Part shown: positions 9,201 through 18,688 of the stretch, in pieces
Layout of the letters: each line of letters opens with the position of its first letter
Numbering within the stretch: position 1 is the first letter of the stretch
Assembly (NCBI GenBank): GCA_021292165.1
Contig: CM037877.1
Location: forward strand, 306,222,063 to 306,286,062
Origin: Shinisaurus crocodilurus
Lineage: Eukaryota; Chordata; Lepidosauria; Squamata; Shinisauridae
DNA: 64,000 nt
Reading direction: 5' to 3'
Program-made: the position numbers and the translations under genes
The notes under the pieces: model-generated
The model's input: the letters and a program-made list of their open reading frames with translations, nothing else
What the model was told of the DNA's origin: nothing
Databases searched by the model: none

Positions 9201-11686
9201 TGTCCTCTGAAGGCTATGCACTGTCCCTGTCCAGCGATGGAACACTGGTCTACTCCAGTGTTTATTAAGAAGCAGTGCAGGGGCCAACCCCACACCGGCG
9301 CAAACTCACTGCAGGTGCGCTAGAAACTCTTGCAGGAATGCTTAGATATGGCTGGGGCCTCCAGGTGCCTGCGTGGGGTTCCAGACCCTGACCTGGAGAA
9401 TGGCTTCCACTTCATTTTAAAAGGGCAAGGGCAAAGTGGAGAGTGTCCTGAGAAGAGCAGACAAGCTGGTCTGGAAACCAAGTCCTACCAGGGGCAGTTT
9501 ATTTTATTTATTTATTTATTTATTTTATTATATTTATACCCCGCCTTTTTTTCCTGCAAGGAACCCAAGGCGGCTTACATAATCCTCCTCCTCCTCCTCT
9601 CCATTTTATCCTCACAACAACAACAACCCTGTGAGGTAAGTTAGGCTAAGTGTCAGTGACTGGCCCAAAGTCACCCAGTGGGTTTCATGGCCGAGCAGGG
9701 CCGGGGACTAGAACCCGGATCTCCCAAGTCCCAGTCCAACACTCTCTCACCACTAGAGGTGGGCATGTTTAGCCTGGAGAAGAGATTAGGGCCAGAGGCA
9801 GGCTTGTTCACTGCTGCTCCTGAGGGCAGGACTAGAACAAGTGGTTGAAAACGGCAGGGAAACAGATCTTGGCTGAGCAGGAGGAGAAACTTCCCATCCC
9901 AACAACGGCGAGAGCCGCTCAGCTGAACGGACTCTGTCTCTGGGGGTAGCGCGGGCTCTCCCTCGTCGCAGGTATTGCGGCCGCCTGTCGGGGATGCCGT
10001 AGCTGCACCCCGCAGGGCAGAAGCTGCGCGGAGCAGGAGGTTGGACTCGGTGACCCCCCCCCCCCAGGTCCCTTCCAGCCCTCTGATTCAGTGATTATGT
10101 GATTCGTTGCTTTCCGCACGCTTTGAGTGCTACTGAGCCACCTGAAGTGAGACCACCAGCCTGGGGAAAGTATTCAAGTTCTGGGTTCGCCCCTCCTCCG
10201 AAAGATAAGCATGCTTTAACACACGTTTCTACTGTTTTTATTCCTTTATTAGGCTGCAATCCTATACCGATTTACCTGGAAGTAAGCCCCATTGAACTCA
10301 ATGGGATTTACGATTGAGCAGATATATATGTAGGATTGCTCTGTTACTGTTTGAGCTGATCAGGAGCGAGGCTCGGGAATAATTTCCGACTGTGGAAGAG
10401 TCTCCGCCGAGGAGGCTCTTCCCGCTCAGCCTGGAGCCAAGGTCGTGACCGCATCTCTTCCTGCAAGTGAGGGAGAGGAGGAGGCCCCGCGGGCCAGAGC
10501 AGAGGCTCCCGCGCACAATTCAGGGTCTCTTTCTGGGGAACCCCGGGCCCTAAGCGGCGGGTGGGCGAGGGAGGCCGAGAGAAGGCATCCCCCTCCTCTC
10601 CGGTCCCATGCCGCTTCTCCCTCAGCAAGATCCTGGGCTGCTGGGGCAGGCAGTCCCCAGGATCCACCGGAGCTTAGTCCCAAATCCACGCCCCCGCAGA
10701 CGCAGAAGGGTTCGAGTTCGGCCCCGGCCCGGGGTTTTCGAGGGGGAGGGCGCGCGGGGCGGGGGGCTTGCTTGGCCCGAGGGAGGAAGCAGGAGATCCG
10801 AGCTCGGCCGGGCCTGTGGAGGCTCATCACGCCGGGAGCCCGTGCGCTCCCGCTCGCTCGGCAATACCGGCCCGGCCGGCAGGGGATCATGCCCAAGAAG
10901 GGAAGCGCAGGCAGGGACTCGATCCTGCTTGAAACCCGCTCCTCTCTTCCCCCGGGGCTGGGTGCTCGCTGAGGGAAAGACACTCTGGACATGGTCAGAG
11001 AGCGGCATTCCACTCGCAGAGCGCCCGGAGGCTGCTCCGACCGACATCCACCAATCCGACCCACGAGTGCGCTCGGCCCTGGCCGGGACAGAACGGCTGG
11101 GATGCCGCGTGTGGCGTCAGAGCGAGCGCGGGAGCGCGGCGGGGCTCTCTCTGTGTGGGGCTTCTTTCCGGAAGGGGCAACCGGCGGGTCACCTTCTCTA
11201 GCGATCTCCCCCTCATCCACTGACCCCCTTCGCGGGGCGAGCTGGGAGGGGCACGTGGGGGGTGGGGTGAGCGGGTCCCTCCGTCTGTCTGCCCCACGAG
11301 AGCGAAAGTCTGCTGAAGTGGTAAAAAGCAGCAGCAGCAGCAGCAGCCCTCGCCCCCCCCCCCGGCCCGCACGAAGCGCGCCACTTCGGTGCCTGCTGTC
11401 CAGGGAGAACGGGACGGGGAGGGCGCGACGCGTGTGGGATCCCCCCTCCCCCAGAGCAGCCAAAACGATGTCCGGCTGGCAGCACCGGGCAGGGAGGAGC
11501 CGCGAGGGTGCTGGGGACAGCGCAGCCTCCGCCCCCCTCCGGCAGCCCGGGGCGCCCCCGCCCGTGCCTCCCCCCTCTCTGCCCACCTGCGTGGGAAGGC
11601 CCCGCGTCCTCCCGGCCGGCGTGGGCGCATGCTGGCAGGGCAGCCAGCAGCAGCAGGAGGAGGCCCAGCGTGTCCCGGGCGCGCAT
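2901..11686 (-). CDS. CA9: Carbonic anhydrase 9-like, four 5' coding exons (gene continues left of window)
   Basis: Extracellular zinc enzyme that hydrates CO2 to bicarbonate and a proton. Exons on the minus strand: 11686-11587, 8657-8619, 7599-7429 and 3049-2901. Their phases join without a break into 153 residues. Residues 1-23 form a hydrophobic signal peptide (leucine run, then CAHA-G). The CA domain begins with SHWSY, followed by WASTFPSCGG, QSPINI, LRLRNNGHT (His102, equivalent to proton-shuttle His64 of CA2) and AAQLHLHWGS with zinc ligands His129 and His131. It ends at GSEHTVDSHRYAGE, the usual intron position before the third zinc histidine. The call of CA9 rather than CA12 or CA14 rests partly on ARHGEF39 lying divergently beside it, as in human 9p13.3. 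No proteoglycan-like domain precedes the enzyme domain. The later exons, including any membrane anchor, are outside the window. Confidence 0.85.
3080..5030 (-). mobile_element. L2 LINE, 5'-truncated, long near-open RT region
   Basis: Three minus-strand segments (4671-4997, 4058-4642, 3209-4054) read as one degraded polymerase. They carry PLLKKPSLDP, SGFRPGHGTETAL, DLSAAFDTVDH, GVSQGFILSP, then MDDTQLYLS (the RT active-site box), LGVILDSQLS, and the C-terminal block ending YLKERLQQHQ. A short GTTT tract at 3080-3104 marks the 3' tail. It sits in the CA9 intron between exons 3 and 4. A second copy of its 3' end is at 28935-29350. Confidence 0.85.
5035..5519 (+). mobile_element. L1 LINE ORF2 C-terminal fragment
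   Basis: The frame 5053-5379 matches the minus-strand segment 58669-58893 of the full-length L1: MIPSAISDKELKDWQ, YCNGGKKSRITKTRWYKAQ and GLGLPNLKW are all shared with small changes. A C tract near 5361 breaks the frame. The fragment lacks the 3' tail and abuts CR1 sequence. Confidence 0.82.
5520..5640 (+). mobile_element. CR1 3' fragment
   Basis: Contains the CR1 phrases GAGAGGGTTCAGAGGAGGGC, GATAAAGGGACTGGAAA and CCACCTAAACATCAGGAAAA, with an internal deletion relative to the copy at 54577-55481. Confidence 0.75.
5727..5845. mobile_element. Old hAT-type MITE
   Basis: Begins CAGGGGTGAGCAAA and ends TTGCCCACCCCTG, imperfect terminal inverted repeats of the hAT form. The interior 'AACTCCCATCAGCCATAGCCAGCATAGCC' region is self-complementary. 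Flanking octamers match at only about five of eight positions, so it is older than the 135-bp palindromes. Confidence 0.6.
6192..6229. repeat. (TG)n microsatellite
   Basis: Nineteen uninterrupted TG dinucleotides within CA9 intron 3. Confidence 0.95.
6570..6775 (-). mobile_element. Composite of old MIR-like SINE and Sauria-type SINE tail
   Basis: TTTATCCTCACAGCAACCCTGTGAGG at the left is the conserved SINE body seen throughout the window. It is followed by (TTTA)n and CCTGCAAGGAACCCAAGGCGG, the tail of the tRNA-derived SINE on the minus strand. Two fragments appear joined. Confidence 0.6.
7200..8560. promoter_or_regulatory. CpG-rich block over CA9 exons 2-3
   Basis: More than a kilobase of high G+C with frequent CpG covers exon 3 and the intron toward exon 2. 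It creates several long spurious open frames. It may be a downstream regulatory CpG island of CA9 or simply GC-rich genic DNA; no promoter motif is assigned. Confidence 0.5.
7429..7599 (-). CDS. CA9: CA9 coding exon 3
   Basis: 171 nt from a CCTCTTCCAG acceptor to an ACCA|GTGAGT donor. It encodes residues 48-103, with the conserved cysteine of FPSCGG (Cys58), QSPINI and LRNNGHT. Phases in and out are 1 and 1. Confidence 0.88.
8619..8657 (-). CDS. CA9: CA9 coding exon 2 (39-nt microexon)
   Basis: A 39-nt exon between the acceptor TTTCCTCTTCAAG and the donor GTAAAG. It encodes HPGHGASHWSYA and enters and leaves in phase 1, exactly what exons 1 and 3 need. SHWSY is the canonical first motif of alpha-CA domains, and CA9, CA12 and CA14 all have a small exon here. 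It was found by searching intron 1 for the missing motif. Confidence 0.82.
9498..9754 (-). mobile_element. tRNA-derived SINE (Sauria/ACA-type)
   Basis: Minus-strand copy. The plus strand shows the TTTATTTATTTA tail, then GCAAGGAACCCAAGGCGGC, CCTCACAACAACAACCCTGTG, GACTGGCCCAAAGTCACCC and the complement of a B-box (GACTAGAACCCGG). The head is slightly truncated at CCACTA. Confidence 0.8.
9770..10100 (+). mobile_element. Diverged CR1 3' end
   Basis: The order of motifs (AGCCTGGAGAAGAGA, GGAGGAGAAACTTCCC, GGAGGTTGGACTCGGTGACC, CCTTCCAGCCCTCTGATTC) follows CR1 3' ends but with many substitutions, indicating an older subfamily than those at 18.5 and 55.4 kb. Confidence 0.6.
10252..10340. repeat. 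Short inverted-repeat element, AATCCTAT family, copy 1
   Basis: GCAATCCTATACC at the left and TGTAGGATTGC at the right form imperfect inverted ends around AAGTAAGCCCCATTGAACTC, which is itself palindromic around its centre. Seven further copies occur in the window. Confidence 0.65.
11327..11347. repeat. (AGC)7 trinucleotide repeat
   Basis: Seven AGC units in CA9 intron 1, followed by a C tract. Confidence 0.9.
11587..11686 (-). CDS. CA9: CA9 coding exon 1 (signal peptide)
   Basis: The ATG at 11686-11684 opens a 33-codon exon plus one base, beginning MRARDTLGLLLLLLAAL. It ends at a GCAG|GTGGGC donor. In mammals this exon also carries the long acidic proteoglycan-like region; here only about ten residues follow the signal peptide. 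The start has an untidy but CpG-island promoter context. Confidence 0.8.
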
Positions 11687-11837
11687 CGTCTTGGCCTCGG
11701 TCGCTCCGCGCGCGCAGCCTGCCTCCAAGCCGGCCAAGCGGCAAGTGAGGACGGGAGCCGGTGCGAGGGAGGCGGGGAGGGAGCGCGGTGGGGGTGGCCC
11801 GACGGGGCGGGCGGCCCGACGGGGCGGCCCGGCCCTG

Positions 11838-11843
11838 TTATAA
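11838..11843 (-). promoter_or_regulatory. CA9: TATA-like box upstream of CA9
   Basis: CTTATAAC on the minus strand, 152 bp before the start codon and inside the CpG island. The spacing would put transcription start near 11810. It is the only A+T-rich hexamer in this block, but there is no direct evidence of use. Confidence 0.35.
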
Positions 11844-12047
11844 GCAGGGTGCCGCCGCCGCCGCCGCTGTTTCCTGCTGGACAGCAAGACCTCTAGGCGC
11901 CCGTTCCGGGCCCCGTCCCGGGCAAGGGGCTCACCGCACCACACCCCGTGTCTACCCGGGGCTTCCCATTTGCCAGAGGCGACTCTTCCTCAAGGCCTGC
12001 TGAAGCTCTGCAATGGGTCAGAACTACCAAACTTTTCAATGTATTTA

Positions 12048-12136
12048 TTACAGCTAACACCGACAGTAAAATCCAGCATCGTTTGAGCTCCACAAGTGCG
12101 CGTTTTCTCGAATGAAACATAGAGTGTTCGAGGATT
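12048..12136 (+). mobile_element. Vingi-like LINE, short internal fragment
   Basis: TTACAGCTAACACCGACAG through GAAACATAGAGTGTTCGAGG matches the LINE at 19190-22110 around 21040-21129. Both ends are truncated. Confidence 0.7.
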
Positions 12137-12784
12137 AATAAAATTGTGAATGAATTTGTGTTGTTTTGCCTGAGAAGGGGTGTGTTGGATAATTAAAATT
12201 GCAGTCAAAACCTATGGCTGATGTTTCACCAGGTAATTGGGTGAAATGGTTAAGATCACTGATACCTTCTAGGGTGGTTTTCCTAGAAGGTACTCATTGA
12301 ATTATTAACAGCCTGAACAGGAAGTGGGTGTAGCTCTCGGCTTCTTCCTCTTTCTGTTCAGACTCTTAGTGAATGTAGCACCTTCTGTTGTTGTCTCCAC
12401 GTTGTCCTTGTAGCAGCATGTAGCCAGAGTTGCTGGTCTGAACTCCACAAGTTCAGACCCCGAGTAACTACAAATATACTTGTACCAACTGTAAGAAACG
12501 TCTTTTAAGCCTGCCTGAATGAAACTGCATAATCTGAGTGAGTTAATGTTACTTTTAACTTTTACAAGACTGTGTCTCTGATTATTGTTCTGAGGGAGAG
12601 AAAAGGGGGCAAAACCAGAGTCTGCCTTAAAGCATCCTGGATCACCAAATGCTAACTGGCTAACACTAGCCAAATCTAAGCTTCTTTTAAGCTGGAAAGG
12701 GACCCTGCTGATCTCACTAATGTGAGATAGGAAGGATAATATTCAACAATAGTATCCTCTCCTAGCATCTTATTCAAGTCCCAA

Positions 12785-13500
12785 CAGCTTCTGGCCTCAT
12801 CTTGAGTACTGCGTCCAGTTCTGGGCACCACACTTTAAGAAGGATGGAGACACACTGGAGAAGGTTCAGAGGAGGGCAACAAAGATGATAAAGGGACTGG
12901 AAACAAAGCCCTATGGCTATGAGGAGAGAGACTGAAAGAATTGGGCATGTTTAGCCTTCAGAAGAGGAGACTGAGGGGAGATATGATAGCACTCTTCCAG
13001 TACTTGAAGGGTTGTCATGCAGAGGAGGGCCAGGATCTCTTCTCGATCATCCCAGTTTGCAGGACACAGAATAATGGGCTCAAGTTACAGGAACCCAGAT
13101 TCCACCTAAACATCTGGAAAAAATTCCTGACTGTTAGAGCAATAAGACAATGGAACCAACTGGGAGGTTCAGAGTGGCTCATGCTGGCTCAGCTTGTCTG
13201 AGCGTGGAAAGCTAAGCAGGGTCAGGCCTGGTTATTACTTGGATGGGAGGCCCCTCCTCTAGTTTCCTGCATTGAGCAGGGGGTTGGACTTGATGGCCTT
13301 GTAGGCCCCTTCCAGCTCTATGATCTATGCATCTATGAACCTAGGGAGGTGGTGGGCTCTCCCACTCTGGAGACATTCAAGGTGCAGCTGGACAGCCATC
13401 TGTTAGGGATGCTTTGACCTGGATTCCTGCATTGAGCAGGGGGTTGGCCTTGTAGGCCCCTTCCAACTCTACTTTTCTATGATTCTATGACTCTATGATT
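12785..13500 (+). mobile_element. CR1 3' end, interrupted by a 5S SINE
   Basis: Starts in CTTGAGTACTGCGTCCAGTTCTG and runs to the (ATTCTATG)n terminus near 13500. It encodes LGMFSLQKRRLRGDMIALFQYLKGC and related CR1 C-terminal motifs. The sequence ...ACCAACT at 13161 resumes with ACCTAGGG at 13339; the 177 bp between are the 5S SINE, which restores an uninterrupted CR1 when removed. Confidence 0.85.
13162..13338 (+). mobile_element. 5S-rRNA-derived SINE with CR1 tail, copy a
   Basis: AAAGCTAAGCAGGGTCAGGC followed by CTGGTTATTACTTGGATGGG is the internal-promoter half of 5S rRNA with few changes. It joins TTTCCTGCATTGAGCAGGGG and the ATCTATG tail, the CR1 3' terminus. It lies inside a CR1 and has no clear target-site duplication. 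Confidence 0.82.
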
Positions 13501-13784
13501 CTACTGTGGTTCTGAGTAAACCCCAAGCAAAGTTCTAGAGAGATTTCTCTCTCTTGATTTCCCTTTTCGGTTTCCTTGCTACCAATCTCCTTATTTTTGA
13601 GAAGTTACCTCTTTGGAAGTCCAATTTGACTGCATAGGATTTCCTTGCCAATTTCCCAGTTACAAATAAACCACATTAGTGGATGATCCCGGGTAACACT
13701 GGACGGCCCCATTGGGTTCGAGGAGAGCCAGAGAAAAATGCTCCACTTTCTCCACACCATGCAGTTTCCTTTCTACACTTCTCT

Positions 13785-14010
13785 CATGTCCAGCCCGTAC
13801 TTGCCTTTTTCCTAACTAAAAGGCCCCATATACGTTGCAACCTCTTTGCGTTGGGGCATTGCTCCAGCCCCTGGATCATTTTGGTGGCCCTTTTCTGCAC
13901 CTCCTCCAGCTCTACGATATTGTTTTTGAGATGAGTGGACCAGGACTGTACACAGTATTCAAAAAGCATGGTCACACCACAGACTGGTGTAAAGACATTA
14001 AGATATTGGC
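13785..14010 (-). mobile_element. CR1 fragment
   Basis: The minus strand encodes MTMLFEYCVQSWSTHLKNN, LEEVQKRATKMIQGLEQ and NAKRLQRIWGLL, the CR1 region just before the 3' end. It abuts the 3' end of a Vingi-like LINE in the same orientation. Confidence 0.75.
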
Positions 14011-14035
14011 AGTTTTATGTGTCACCGCTTCCCTA

Positions 14036-15300
14036 ATAATCATCATCAGGCGATCACTCGTGACCGAGTAAGATTGTCTTCCGGGATAAAAGGAGGAAAT
14101 TCTAAAGAAGATTGTGTAGACTCTAGCGATGGGTCCGTAAGTGACTGTGGAGGCCAATTCTAGATCCACACAGCTTCCCACAGTGAGGACACAGGTTACC
14201 AGATAGAAGATGGTCCTGTAAAGGATTCATTTGACGTGCTTTTCGCTTAGCACGTTTCTCCCTTTCACCTTGCACTCGGGCTTCTTCAAAGTCCATGGAA
14301 CCTTTGTGAAAGGCCAACCTCCATTTAGATCGTTCATGGGCCAGAGCTTCCCAGTTTTCGATGTTTATATTGCATTTTTTTAGATTAGCCTTATGAACAT
14401 CTTTAAACCTCTTATATTGACCACCGATATTCCGCTTTCCATCCTTGAGTTGGGAGTAAAGTAACTGCTTTGGGAGACGGCAGTCAGGCATTCGAACAAC
14501 ATGACCGGTCCACTGAAGTTGGCGTTGAAGGATCATTTTTTCAATGCTAGTAGTCTTTGCTTCTTCCAGTACGCTGACATTTGTTCGCCTATCTTCCCAA
14601 GTAATTTGCAGGATTTTCCGGAGGCAACGTTGATGAAACCTTTCAAGGAGGTGGAAGTGACGTTTATAGATAGTCCATGTTTCGCAGGCATACAATAAAG
14701 TTGGTAATACAATGGCTTCATAAACCAGTGTTTTGGTCTTCTTACAAATATCCCGATCCTCGAACACTCTATGTTTCATTCGAGAAAATGCGGCACTTGC
14801 GGAGCTCAGACGATGCTGGATTTCATTGTCGATGTTAGCTGTAACAGAAAGATAGCTGCCAAGATAGAGAAAATGATCGACATTTTCCAGTATTGTCCCG
14901 CCAAGCTGGATAGATGGCATCACCAAAGGATTGGCTTGCACTTGCTGATGAAGCACTTTGGTTTTTTTGATGTTAAGTGAGAGACCAAGTTTTTCGTATG
15001 CTTCTGCAAAAGCATTTAGGATAGTTTGGAGATCATCCTCTGAATGTGCGGAGACCACATTATCATCAGCATACTGAAGTTCCACAACGGAGGTTGTAAT
15101 TACCTTACTTTTTGCTTTCAGCCTGCTGAGATTAAAAAGCTTTCCATCTGTTCGATATATAATTCCCACACCGGTGGGAAGTTTCCCCTTGACAAGATGT
15201 AAAACCATGGCGATGAAAATGGCAAATAATGTTGGGGCGATAACACATCCCTGTTTAACACCTGATCCCACTTTAAATGGGGCACCATGAGAGCCTATTT
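14036..15300 (-). mobile_element. Vingi/I-superfamily-like LINE, 5'-truncated, V1
   Basis: The minus-strand frame 15409-14123 covers the RT from VGSGVKQGC through the LQYADDNV active-site box to a C-terminal finger, CPHCGKLCGSRIGLHSHLRTH (CX2C...HX3-4H). The untranslated end carries the ACTCGGTCACGAGTGATCGC terminus near 14050. The frame is open for over 400 codons. The C-terminal CCHH finger and lack of a visible RNase H suggest the Ingi/Vingi group; an RTE-like origin is not excluded. Confidence 0.75.
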
Positions 15301-15455
15301 CACAGCTGCTGCACACTGGGTTGATGTTTTCATCCTGAGTGCCCAATACCAAGCGCACGCGCACAAAATGCCTTGGACTGACGCGGGCGCCTGGAAAGGG
15401 CGGTGTCACAGCAGGCCACTCACAGCAGCAGCAGCAGCAGCGCCATGTGCTAGCT

Positions 15456-15889
15456 CAGTGATGGCGAACCTTTTTGAGCCCGAGTGCCCAAACTGCAACA
15501 CAAAACCAACTTATTTATTTCAAAGTGCCTTAAATTTGGCAGGAAGGAGGAGGGGGCACTAGCTAATCGCGCCCCGCTCTGTCTCAGGGCATGGCTCTTC
15601 ACCGGGCGTGCAAAGATTCGGGCGTGCGTGCGCTGTGCTTCTGAGCTGTCTGTTCAGTTAGGAGGAGGGCTGGGTGCCTGCGCAGTCCACTTCTGGGGGT
15701 GGAGATGTTGGAGTGTGCCTGCCTGTGGAGCCCAGCAAGGAATGAGTGGAGAAGAGTTACTATGGAAACCCAACGCTGAATGCAGAAGGGGACGGTCTTT
15801 TCGCAATCTGGCAACCAATGGCTCGAGTGCCCACAGAGAGGTCCCTGCGTGCCAGCTGTGGCATGCGTGCCATAGGTTCGCCATCACTG
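15456..15889. mobile_element. hAT-type non-autonomous transposon, 434 bp
   Basis: Terminal repeats CAGTGATGGCGAACCT and AGGTTCGCCATCACTG are exact inverse complements over 16 bp. Flanks are perfect 8-bp duplications TGCTAGCT (15448-15455 and 15890-15897), the hAT hallmark. The interior has no transposase frame. Confidence 0.92.
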
Positions 15890-15897
15890 TGCTAGCT

Positions 15898-17480
15898 ACA
15901 CCGTTGCTCTGTGGAGTTCCCATCCAGCTGGGCTCAGACAAGTCCCTCTGCTCCAGCCAGCCAGGTGCCCGTAACGCACACACACGGACACACACACAGG
16001 AGCCAGGAGTCCTCCTCCTCTCCCGACGCATGTTCAGGGCAAGTGTCTGCATTCGCCGTGAAACCGCCGCCAGCAGCTGTTCTTCTCAGTAAAGACCTTG
16101 CCTTCTTTTTCCACGCATCTCTTCGGCAGGACGGGCAGTGCTGGCAGCGTGGGGTGAACGTGATCTGCAGGCATGCTGCGTCCGGCCGGCCGGGAAGGCG
16201 GAGCCTCTGCGGCACAGGAAAAGTCAGCCAGGCGGGCCGGGCGGATCGTCGACAAGCGGGGAGTCGCGGCAGCAGTTGCTGGGGGAAAGGCAGCTGGGGA
16301 ACTACCACACAGGACCGGAGGGCTGATTCCCTTGTACAGTGAGGGAGGGAAGGGGAATGTATTCTTATTTTTTATTTTAAATCCAAAGAAACTTTGTTAA
16401 TTTACCAAGGTGCTTGTGTTGTCCGAATCCTTTAATTCCTCACTCAAACATTTATTCAAACAAACCCGTGGCCCCAGCGGCCACACCTACGAGCAATGGG
16501 GCAGGCTGGTGTCTGTCTGTACGTGAGATCCTGCAGGTTCGGCAGCAAGCGCCTCCTCCTCCTCCTGCCCGTCCCCTGTGGAGCTCGCCCAGAGCATGAG
16601 CAACAGTAGCCAGTTGGCAGGAAGTGGGGAGCCCCGCCAAGCCCGGGGGCGGGACGCCTGAGCGCCGGATTGCTGGGCTCGTTTGCTCGCAGCAACGGCT
16701 GCCCCAAGACGAAGAGCCCGGGCCCAGACCTCCCCTTCCACGCCCCCCCCCCCCGCGCTTCGCCTCATCCCGGCTCCCCCGACAGGCAGCCACGGGGCTC
16801 TCCACCTGGGAGGGCTGGCCTGGTTGTGGCCGGCACGCAAGCAGACAGCTTCATTGTGGGGCACATGTGCAAGTCACCGTTTGTGGTGAAGCACAGCCCT
16901 TGACCAGCCTTTTTCTCCGCCCGCTGGAACGGCCAATTTGGCCCCTGGAGGTCTGTGAGGAGTCAAATGTTGCAACAAGCTGGTCCCAGCAAGCATGAAT
17001 CACGGACATGTTCGTAACTGCTCTGTGTTTTGCACTTTAACAATTCCCCCCTCAAACACCACAGAAGCAGCATAGATACATCATGCTCTCAGTCACTGCC
17101 GCCGCCACCTTCTGGCGCCCCTGAAGGCAGTGCCAAGTTCTTGCGCTGGAGCAGGCCCAGTGTAGAGGTCATCTCGGGACGCATGACGGGGCCACGGACA
17201 CTGTGGCTTGGAACTGGGAGCCCTCATCCCGCCCCTCCTCGCTTTACCACGGCTAAGAAGCAGGTTAAACATGGAAATGATAAATTTCACTCTAATTTAG
17301 CACCCTAGAGCATGTACGAGATGCTTTTCTTGCACCACTGAGCCAACATGACTGCTTCCACAAGTACAGGCGCATGACTGTTTCTGAGCTTAATGCTGCC
17401 TTCTTGTCCTCAAATGGGCTCAGAACTACTTAGTGCCTTCTATAGCTAAAGCAATTTTCTAAGACACAAGGACATAGAAT
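15898..17480. other. Intergenic stretch without an assigned gene
   Basis: Partly CpG-rich (15.9-16.9 kb) with overlapping open frames on both strands that have no recognisable domain and look compositional. A short (ACAC)n patch lies near 15978. No element could be delimited. Confidence 0.5.
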
Positions 17481-17489
17481 TTAGGGTGG

Positions 17490-17745
17490 GAATGGGCAGT
17501 GCAGGTCATCTCACCCAATCCCCTGCTCAGTGCAGAAATCGTACAACTACAGGATCCCTGGCGGGTGGCTGCCCACCCAGCTGCTGCCTAATACCTCCAG
17601 CAAAGGAGAGCCCTCCCCAGGCCATCTGTTCCGCTCCTGAACGTTGAGCCAAAATCTGCTTCCCCACAATGTCCACCCGTTGGTTCCAGTCCTGCCCTCG
17701 GGAGCAGCAGAAAACTAACCCACTCCCTCCTCTGCATTTATGCCT
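17490..17745 (-). mobile_element. Diverged CR1 fragment
   Basis: GTGCAGGTCATCTCACCCAATCCCC and the following CCAGCAAAGGAGAGCCC and CAGTCCTGCCCTCGGGAGCAG match an old CR1 3' region in reverse orientation. No terminal repeats. Confidence 0.5.
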
Positions 17746-17785
17746 TTCGGGTATGGAAGACCACGCACTGTGCCTCCCCTTAATC

Positions 17786-17920
17786 CAGTGTTTCTCAACC
17801 TTGGGTCCCCAGATGTTTTTGGCCTACAACTCCCAGCATGCCCCAGCCAGCATAGCTGGCTGGGGCATGCTGGGAGTTGTAGGCCAAAAACATCTGGGGA
17901 CCCAAGGTTGAGAAACACTG
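17786..17920. mobile_element. 135-bp palindromic hAT MITE, copy A
   Basis: CAGTGTTTCTCAACCTTGGG at the left and its exact complement at the right, continuing inward through AACTCCCAGCATGCCCCAGC to a five-base centre CATAG. The whole element is one perfect hairpin. Perfect 8-bp duplication CCTTAATC at 17778-17785 and 17921-17928. Confidence 0.95.
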
Positions 17921-18441
17921 CCTTAATCTCCTCAAGGTAATAGCATAGTTCAGAGGGAGCCAGCCCTGATTCCAGCCTGCTAAGAGGGAGCTTCAGATGG
18001 GAATAAGCCACGTAATACCCTGGGAAGCTCCCAAGGAAGCTCTCCTCATCGGTCAGGCATGGCCCGTGATGATCGCTAGGTAGTCGCCTTCCGGACCAGC
18101 TGAAGCTCACCTTGACTGATTCATTCCATTCCTACCCTGCCTGTTCTGAAGGGGGCATCCATGGGGGGTCCCAGGCAGTCTCCCATCCAGGCACTGACCA
18201 GGGCCAGACCTGCTCAGCTTCAGCAAGGAGCCGGGCCCTTCCGACCACAGCCCTGGGTTGCTGCTGCCGCTGAAAATTAAGGAGCGGCAGCCGGTCCCAC
18301 GGTATGGTGCCAAGGGGCAATGGCATGCCAGAGCCCCCAGCCCCGCACCTCTCTTCCAGATTAGTCAAGTGGTGGTTTTGCCATACCCTGAATGGCAGGC
18401 ACAGGATTGGGTCTCACAGCAGCAACTGGAGCTCCTTTCCT

Positions 18442-18688
18442 GCATGGTTACAGGAACCCAGATTCCACCTAAACATCAGGAAAAATTTCTTGACTGTCAG
18501 AGCAATAAGACAATGGAACCAACTACCTAGGGAGGTGGTGGGCTCTCCCACTCTGGAGGCATTCAAGGTGCAGCTGGACAATCATCTGTCGGGGATGCTT
18601 TGACCTGGATTCCTGCATTGAGCAGGGGGTTGGACTCGATGGCCTTGTAGGCCCCTTCCAACTCTACTTTTCTATGATTCTATGAGGG
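18442..18688 (+). mobile_element. CR1 3' end
   Basis: Starts at GGTTACAGGAACCCAGATTC and ends in the TCTATGATTCTATGA tail. It encodes RFHLNIRKNFLTVRAIRQWNQL. Near-identical to the copies at 21457 and 55260. Confidence 0.85.

Larger units (their letters stand above)
10380..11960. promoter_or_regulatory. CpG island at CA9 promoter and exon 1
   Basis: Very G+C- and CpG-rich sequence surrounds the CA9 start codon (11686) and extends into intron 1. A TTATAA TATA-like sequence lies at 11838-11843, about 150 bp upstream of the ATG on the minus strand. I saw no hypoxia-response core (ACGTG) in the immediate upstream 200 bp; a CACGTG lies in intron 1 near 11252. Most overlapping open frames here are products of base composition. 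Confidence 0.6.

Noticed and set aside
10426..11586. Minus-strand 386-codon frame in the CA9 CpG island
   Set aside because: Overlaps other long frames on both strands in the same CpG-rich block and contains no recognisable domain; the CA9 exon nearby uses a different frame.
13171..13250. Genuine 5S rRNA gene
   Set aside because: Only the internal-promoter half is 5S-like, the 5' part is rearranged, and it continues into a CR1 tail, so it is a SINE.
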